Assembly: GCA_043782425.1 (NCBI GenBank)
Contig: JAYWAM010000321.1
Span: forward strand, 1-9,114
Length of the DNA: 9,114 bases
Direction: 5' to 3'
Source of the DNA: JAYWAM01 sp043782425
Lineage (GTDB): Bacteria; Pseudomonadota; Gammaproteobacteria; Burkholderiales; Usitatibacteraceae
The notes below the pieces were generated by a model, which worked only from the letters and a program-made list of their open reading frames with translations, was not told the DNA's origin and searched no databases. The number at the start of each line of letters is the position of its first letter. Within the stretch, counting starts at the first letter, position 1. The translations under genes were made by a program, and so were the position numbers. Below are positions 5,348-9,114 of this stretch, in pieces.

Positions 5348-7519
5348 CTAATTGGCAGACGCATGAGGCGCCACTTGCAGCGCATGCAGCAAAAACGCCG
5401 TCACGTCGCTACGCTCTTCAATGATTTTTTGCACCGATTTCCCCGCACCGTGACCGGCACGCGTGCCAATGCGAATCAGCAGCGGGCCCGCGTTATCGGG
5501 ATTGGCTGCCTGCATGGCGGCGGCATACTTGAAACTGAGGGCCGGCACCACGCGATCATCGTGGTCGGCAGTTAAAATAAGTGTGGGAGGATACTTCACA
5601 CCATGCTTAATGTTATGCAGGGGCGAGTAACTCATTAGGGTTTTGAACTCATCGGCTTGCTCCGCTGAACCGTAGTCACTGATCCACGCCCAGCCTATGG
5701 TGAATTTATGGAAGCGCAGCATGTCCATCACGCCGACTTCGGGAACAGCAGCAGCAAATAATTCCGGACGTTGGTTGAGCACCGCCCCGACCAGCAAGCC
5801 GCCGTTCGAGCCGCCGTTGATGGCAATCTTTTTTGCCGAGGTGTATTGGTTGGCGATCAGCCATTCTGCGGCGCCAATGAAATCATCGAACACGTTTTGC
5901 TTGTGCTGCTTGATTCCGGCTTCATGCCAGGCCTTGCCGTATTCTCCGCCGCCGCGCAGGTTAACCTGGACAAACACACCGCCCTTTTCCAGCCACGGAA
6001 TACGCGACGCACTGAAGGTCGGCGTAAGCGCAATGTTGAATCCCCCATAACCGTAAAGCCAAAGCGGGTTGTCGCCATCGAGCTTGATGCCTTTCTTGTG
6101 CACAATAAACATCGGAATGCGGGTCCCGTCCTTGCTCTTGAAAAACACCTGATGCGATTCAAATGCCTCGGGATCAAACGCGACTTTGGGACGCTTGACT
6201 ACGCTGACATCACCATTTTTCAGGTCCAGGCGATAGGTGGACGCAGGGCTGGTAAAGCTGGAATAGGCATAAAAGGTTTCGCTATCAGCGTTTCTCCCCG
6301 AAAACCCGTGTGCGCTTCCCAAACCTGGCAGCTTGACCTCGCGCAGCAACTTGCCGTTCAAAGCGAAAATACGTACTTCGTTGCGCGCGTCCTTGAGATA
6401 ATTAACGATGATCTGCCGGTTGACAAGATGCGCGTCTTCCATACTCAAGGCGCCGATTGTATCTTTGCTTTGTTCCACGATCACTTTCCATGCGCGCCGC
6501 CCCGGCTTATCGAGATTGACGGCAATAATGCGCCCGCGCGGAGCGCTATCGTCAGTGCGTAAATAGATACTCCTGTCGATACTCCCAACCAAAGCATGCT
6601 GTGCAAGAAAACCCTCTATCAAAGGAGTGATTTTGCTTTGTACGTAATTGCCGCCCTCACCCAAGGGCATCCAAGCGATGTCGTTTCTACGATCAGTCCC
6701 ACGCCAAACAGAGATGAGCAAATATTTTCCGTCATCGGTGACTTGCGCGTCAAAGCCGAGTTCTTTGTCTTCCACGCGCTCGTAAACCAGCCTGTCTTCG
6801 GCTTGCGGCGTTCCCAGGCGGTGGTAAACGAGCTTGGGAAAAACATTCACGCCCTTGAGTGCATCGCCAGCCTTGGGCTCTTCATAGCGGTTGTAGAAAA
6901 AACCCTTGCTATCCTTGGTCCATGCCGCTTGCGAAAATTTTGACCACTGCAAAACATCGCTCAAGTCCTTGCCCGTCGCGATATCGTGGACGCGCCATTC
7001 GTTCCAATCCGATCCGCCTGAGGACACGGCATAGGCGATGTATTTTCCGTCGCGGCTTACGGAATAGCTGGCGAGCGCGACAGTTCCATCTTGCGAGAAC
7101 GTATTGGGATCGAGCAGCACCGCCGCCGCCCCCTCAAGCGTAGTAGCGCTATAGAGAACATCCTGAGCTTGCAGCCCGTCATTGCGTGTCCAAAAAAAGC
7201 GTCCGCCTTCCTTGAAGGGCAGGCCATAGCGCTCGTAATTCCATAATTCAGTCAGGCGTTGCTTGATTTTTTCTCGTTCTGGAAGTTGCTCCAGGTAAGC
7301 AAACGTAACCTTGTTCTGCGCCTCGACCCAAGCCTTGGTTGCGCTCGAATTGTCGTCCTCAAGCCAACGGTAAGGATCGGCCACTTTTGTTCCGTGGTAG
7401 ATGTCCACCACATCGTCTTTGGCGGTTGCGGGGTAAGTCAACGCAAGCACAGAGTGAGAATACGCAGAAGCCGTCAGTGCTGCAGCAGCAGAAGCTATCA
7501 TTAGAAAAGTCGCTTTCAT
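5348..7519 (-). CDS. Secreted prolyl oligopeptidase, family S9A
   Basis: The 723-residue product is a prolyl oligopeptidase, a serine peptidase that cleaves after proline in short peptides. Residues 1-26 look like a Sec signal peptide (hydrophobic, ending near SVLA), which places the enzyme in the periplasm or outside the cell. The N-terminal segment YPATAKDDVVDIYHGTKVADPYRWLED (29-55) is typical of the family. A beta-propeller spans about 80-440 and the alpha/beta hydrolase domain about 450-715. The catalytic triad is visible: Ser571 in GGSNGGLL, Asp654 in ADHDDRVVP and His690 in RAGHGAGKS. Arg656 and Trp612 (AWISDYG) match the substrate-binding residues of the porcine enzyme. Length is normal. 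The ATG at 7519 overlaps the rmuC stop as ATGA and has only a weak upstream site (AGAGAAAAT), so translation probably depends on rmuC. Family S9 also includes oligopeptidase B, but the DYGSAE/ADHDDRVVP context favours S9A. Confidence 0.95.
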   Translation of the reverse strand: MKATFLMIASAAAALTASAYSHSVLALTYPATAKDDVVDIYHGTKVADPYRWLEDDNSSATKAWVEAQNKVTFAYLEQLPEREKIKQRLTELWNYERYGLPFKEGGRFFWTRNDGLQAQDVLYSATTLEGAAAVLLDPNTFSQDGTVALASYSVSRDGKYIAYAVSSGGSDWNEWRVHDIATGKDLSDVLQWSKFSQAAWTKDSKGFFYNRYEEPKAGDALKGVNVFPKLVYHRLGTPQAEDRLVYERVEDKELGFDAQVTDDGKYLLISVWRGTDRRNDIAWMPLGEGGNYVQSKITPLIEGFLAQHALVGSIDRSIYLRTDDSAPRGRIIAVNLDKPGRRAWKVIVEQSKDTIGALSMEDAHLVNRQIIVNYLKDARNEVRIFALNGKLLREVKLPGLGSAHGFSGRNADSETFYAYSSFTSPASTYRLDLKNGDVSVVKRPKVAFDPEAFESHQVFFKSKDGTRIPMFIVHKKGIKLDGDNPLWLYGYGGFNIALTPTFSASRIPWLEKGGVFVQVNLRGGGEYGKAWHEAGIKQHKQNVFDDFIGAAEWLIANQYTSAKKIAINGGSNGGLLVGAVLNQRPELFAAAVPEVGVMDMLRFHKFTIGWAWISDYGSAEQADEFKTLMSYSPLHNIKHGVKYPPTLILTADHDDRVVPALSFKYAAAMQAANPDNAGPLLIRIGTRAGHGAGKSVQKIIEERSDVTAFLLHALQVAPHASAN

Positions 7520-8889
7520 ATTTTCTCTATTGGGTTGTCAGCGCCAGTGGGATGAGTGGGAAGCGCCTGGTGATGCTCCAATTCAACGCGTTCGATTTTT
7601 GAAAAACGATCCGTAATACGCTTGCTTGTTTTGGATACGTCATCGACTTCTTCCTTGGCCTTGTCGATGTGACGCGCTACTTCGTCCATACGGCGCTGGA
7701 ACAAATTGAAATCCTTGCCCAGCTTGCCAAGTTCATCTTTGATAATGTGTATCTGCTTGCGCGTCTCCACGTCCTTCATCACCGCGCGCGCCGTGTTGAG
7801 CACCGCCATCAAGGTAGTGGGTGAGACTATCCACACACGGCGTTGGTTCGCGTAGTCAACCACATCCTGATGGCGCGCATGAATCTCGGCGAATACCGCC
7901 TCTGCGGGAATGAACATCACCGCACCGTCGCTGGTGATATTGGGAATGATGTATTTGCGGCTGATGTCGTCAACGTGTTTCTTGATGTCAATTTTAAATT
8001 GGCCGCGCGCCGCCGCTCTTGCGCTCTCGGCGCTATCGGCATCAAACATGCGATGATAATTTTCCAGCGGAAACTTGGCGTCAACCGCCACCAGTCCGGT
8101 CGGCTCAGGCAGTTTCAATACGCAGTCGGCGCGCGCCCCGCCCGGGAAGGTGTATTGCATCTCATAAGCCGATTCGGGCAGCACATTGGATACCAGCGCA
8201 GAAAGCTGCACTTCGCCAAACGCACCGCGCGCGCGCTTGTCGCCCAGCACTTCCTGCAAGCTCACTACATTAGTCGTCAACGTCTCAATCTTCTTCTGCG
8301 CGTCGTCTATGGTCTGTAGGCGCGTCATGACGTTCACAAAGGTTTCGTTGGTTTTCTTGAATCCCTCGTCAAGGCGCTCGTTAACCTTGCCGCCGATTTC
8401 GCCCAGGCGCACATCGAGGGTGCGCGCCAGCGCTTCGAGATTGGCTTGCAAATGGGTCTGGTTGGCGCGCCCCTGGTCGGAAAGTTTCTCCAGGGAGACG
8501 GCGAGCATCTCGCTTCTGAGTGCGTCAAGCTTGTGTTGCAGGGTGAGTATTAGTTGCGCGATTTGCTTGGCAAGCTCGTCACGCAGCCCTGCAAGCCGCT
8601 GGCTTTGCGCCAGCTCTAGGCTTTGCATACGGTCGCGAGTTTGACCCAGCTCGCCCGCCACGACGCTACGCAGGCGCTCGCCGGATTCGGTCTGCGCCGC
8701 TGAAACGCGCTCGCCCAGCCGCGTCAAACCCTCATGCAAGTCGGTGAGCATTTCGCGCTGGCGCGCTTCCTGGCCGGAAGCAATTTCCTGCGCGATGCGG
8801 CCCTTGACGCCGAGCAGCAGATACACGGCGGTGGCGCCCAGTACTATGGCCAGCGTCACACCAGCAAGCAAAATCAGTTGAACATCCAT
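7516..8889 (-). CDS. rmuC: RmuC family protein, membrane-anchored coiled coil with nuclease-like domain
   Basis: The 457-residue product matches RmuC, first described in E. coli as limiting recombination-mediated inversions; its biochemical role is not firmly settled. A transmembrane helix at residues 4-27 (LILLAGVTLAIVLGATAVYLLLG) anchors the N-terminus. A long helical coiled-coil region, rich in Gln, Glu, Leu and Arg, fills about 30-215. The conserved RmuC domain follows with RGAFGEVQL (221-229), RADCVLKLP (253-261) and VDAKFPLENY (269-278); the Glu/Asp/Lys pattern resembles a PD-(D/E)XK nuclease core. Later conserved parts are DGAVMFIPAEAVFAEI (321-336) and VSPTTLMAVLNTAR (355-368). A short coiled coil at about 385-430 and a variable tail end the protein. 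The start at 8889 gives the expected membrane anchor but has no strong ribosome binding site. The gene is divergent from ssrA and its stop overlaps the peptidase start by four bases. Confidence 0.95.
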   Translation of the reverse strand: MDVQLILLAGVTLAIVLGATAVYLLLGVKGRIAQEIASGQEARQREMLTDLHEGLTRLGERVSAAQTESGERLRSVVAGELGQTRDRMQSLELAQSQRLAGLRDELAKQIAQLILTLQHKLDALRSEMLAVSLEKLSDQGRANQTHLQANLEALARTLDVRLGEIGGKVNERLDEGFKKTNETFVNVMTRLQTIDDAQKKIETLTTNVVSLQEVLGDKRARGAFGEVQLSALVSNVLPESAYEMQYTFPGGARADCVLKLPEPTGLVAVDAKFPLENYHRMFDADSAESARAAARGQFKIDIKKHVDDISRKYIIPNITSDGAVMFIPAEAVFAEIHARHQDVVDYANQRRVWIVSPTTLMAVLNTARAVMKDVETRKQIHIIKDELGKLGKDFNLFQRRMDEVARHIDKAKEEVDDVSKTSKRITDRFSKIERVELEHHQALPTHPTGADNPIEKI

Positions 8890-8925
8890 CGCGGCAGTTT
8901 AACCAACAGCCGGAAACAATGCTAT

Positions 8926-8937
8926 TGAGAATTCTCA
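8926..8937. repeat. 12-bp palindrome TGAGAATTCTCA upstream of rmuC
   Basis: A perfect 12-bp palindrome in the rmuC-ssrA divergent space, about 37 bases before the rmuC start. It overlaps one arm of a wider inverted pair, TCACATTT (8935-8942) and AAATGTGA (8991-8998), so the same octamer precedes each divergent gene in its own reading direction. It may be a regulatory site, but a chance origin cannot be excluded at this length. Confidence 0.3.
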
Positions 8938-8995
8938 CATTTGTCCGGAATATCTTGAAGCGATCTGTCTGTATTAGGGCTTTGGTGGCTAAATG

Positions 8996-9004
8996 TGAAA
9001 TAAT
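8996..9004 (+). promoter_or_regulatory. Candidate extended -10 element for ssrA
   Basis: TGAAATAAT fits an extended -10 (TG-n-AATAAT). Transcription would start near 9011, about 15 bases before the mature tmRNA 5' end at 9026, leaving a short leader for RNase P to remove. No good -35 element is seen at the expected distance, so support is limited. Confidence 0.3.
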
Positions 9005-9025
9005 AGCGTCTGCAATATCGAATTC

Positions 9026-9114
9026 GGGGGCGACCTGGCTTCGACGTGGGTTGCAAAGCAGCGCAGGGCATACCGAGGACCAGCTACCTCGTAAATACAA
9101 CTGGAAATCTATAG
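9026..9114 (+). ncRNA. ssrA: tmRNA (ssrA), 5' part, cut by the window end
   Basis: tmRNA rescues stalled ribosomes by acting first as a tRNA and then as the message for a degradation tag. The 5' end GGGGGCGACC, the GGCTTCGACG that follows and GGGCATACCGAGGACC are typical of bacterial, especially betaproteobacterial, tmRNA. Pseudoknot PK1 can be drawn from the sequence: CGAGG (9074-9078) pairs with CCTCG (9087-9091), and CCAG (9080-9083) pairs with CTGG (9101-9104), crossing the first stem. The window stops at ATAG (9111-9114), just before the place where tmRNAs normally read TC and then the GCA resume codon, so the tag, PK2-PK4 and the 3' tRNA-like half are missing here. The exact 5' end could be off by a base or two. 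It is divergent from rmuC. Confidence 0.92.

Noticed and set aside
5771..6562. Plus-strand open frame of 263 codons opposite the prolyl oligopeptidase gene
   Set aside because: It is antisense to the peptidase, whose triad and family motifs are intact. The predicted protein shows no family features and is a by-product of codon bias.
7843..8319. Plus-strand open frame of 158 codons opposite rmuC
   Set aside because: It is an antisense shadow of the conserved RmuC domain, with no recognisable motif.

Overview
This window is a chromosomal segment from a sulfur-oxidising proteobacterium. The 5' end of its tmRNA and the overall gene style best fit a betaproteobacterium, perhaps of the Nitrosomonadales; that placement is an inference from sequence style, not a database match. 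Coding density is high and nothing in the window looks mobile: no insertion sequence, phage gene, CRISPR array or tRNA is visible. No gap between genes exceeds 300 bases; the longest is about 229 bases, between soxD and soxY.

Positions 1-3567 (minus strand) hold part of a thiosulfate-oxidation (Sox) cluster, transcribed soxC-soxD-soxY-soxZ and running off the left edge, where soxA/X/B genes would be expected. SoxY (with partner SoxZ) is the periplasmic carrier whose C-terminal cysteine holds the sulfur substrate. SoxC (molybdenum enzyme) and SoxD (dihaem cytochrome c) form the sulfane dehydrogenase that oxidises the carrier-bound sulfane sulfur. Having soxCD implies complete oxidation of thiosulfate to sulfate, rather than the truncated pathway that deposits sulfur globules.

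Positions 3568-4022 carry the control point. A divergent ArsR-family repressor has two cysteines exactly 66 residues apart, as in the persulfide-sensing SqrR/BigR/YgaV group. Between it and soxC lie two tandem copies of the dyad TATTAG-N6-CTAATA. A 10-base piece of the same sequence recurs just upstream of soxY, over a candidate -10 element. Together these suggest one repressor controlling soxCD, its own gene and soxYZ in response to reactive sulfur.

Positions 4076-5302 (minus strand) are a compact molybdenum-cofactor block, mobB-moaD-moaE, joined by overlaps and near-overlaps and convergent with the regulator. Molybdopterin synthase (MoaD/MoaE) makes the cofactor that SoxC requires, so the neighbourhood makes metabolic sense.

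Positions 5348-8889 (minus strand) hold a secreted prolyl oligopeptidase and the membrane-anchored RmuC protein, coupled by a 4-base ATGA overlap. The five genes rmuC to moaE are closely spaced enough to be one transcription unit. Divergent from rmuC, the 5' portion of ssrA (tmRNA) begins near 9026 on the plus strand and is cut by the window end.
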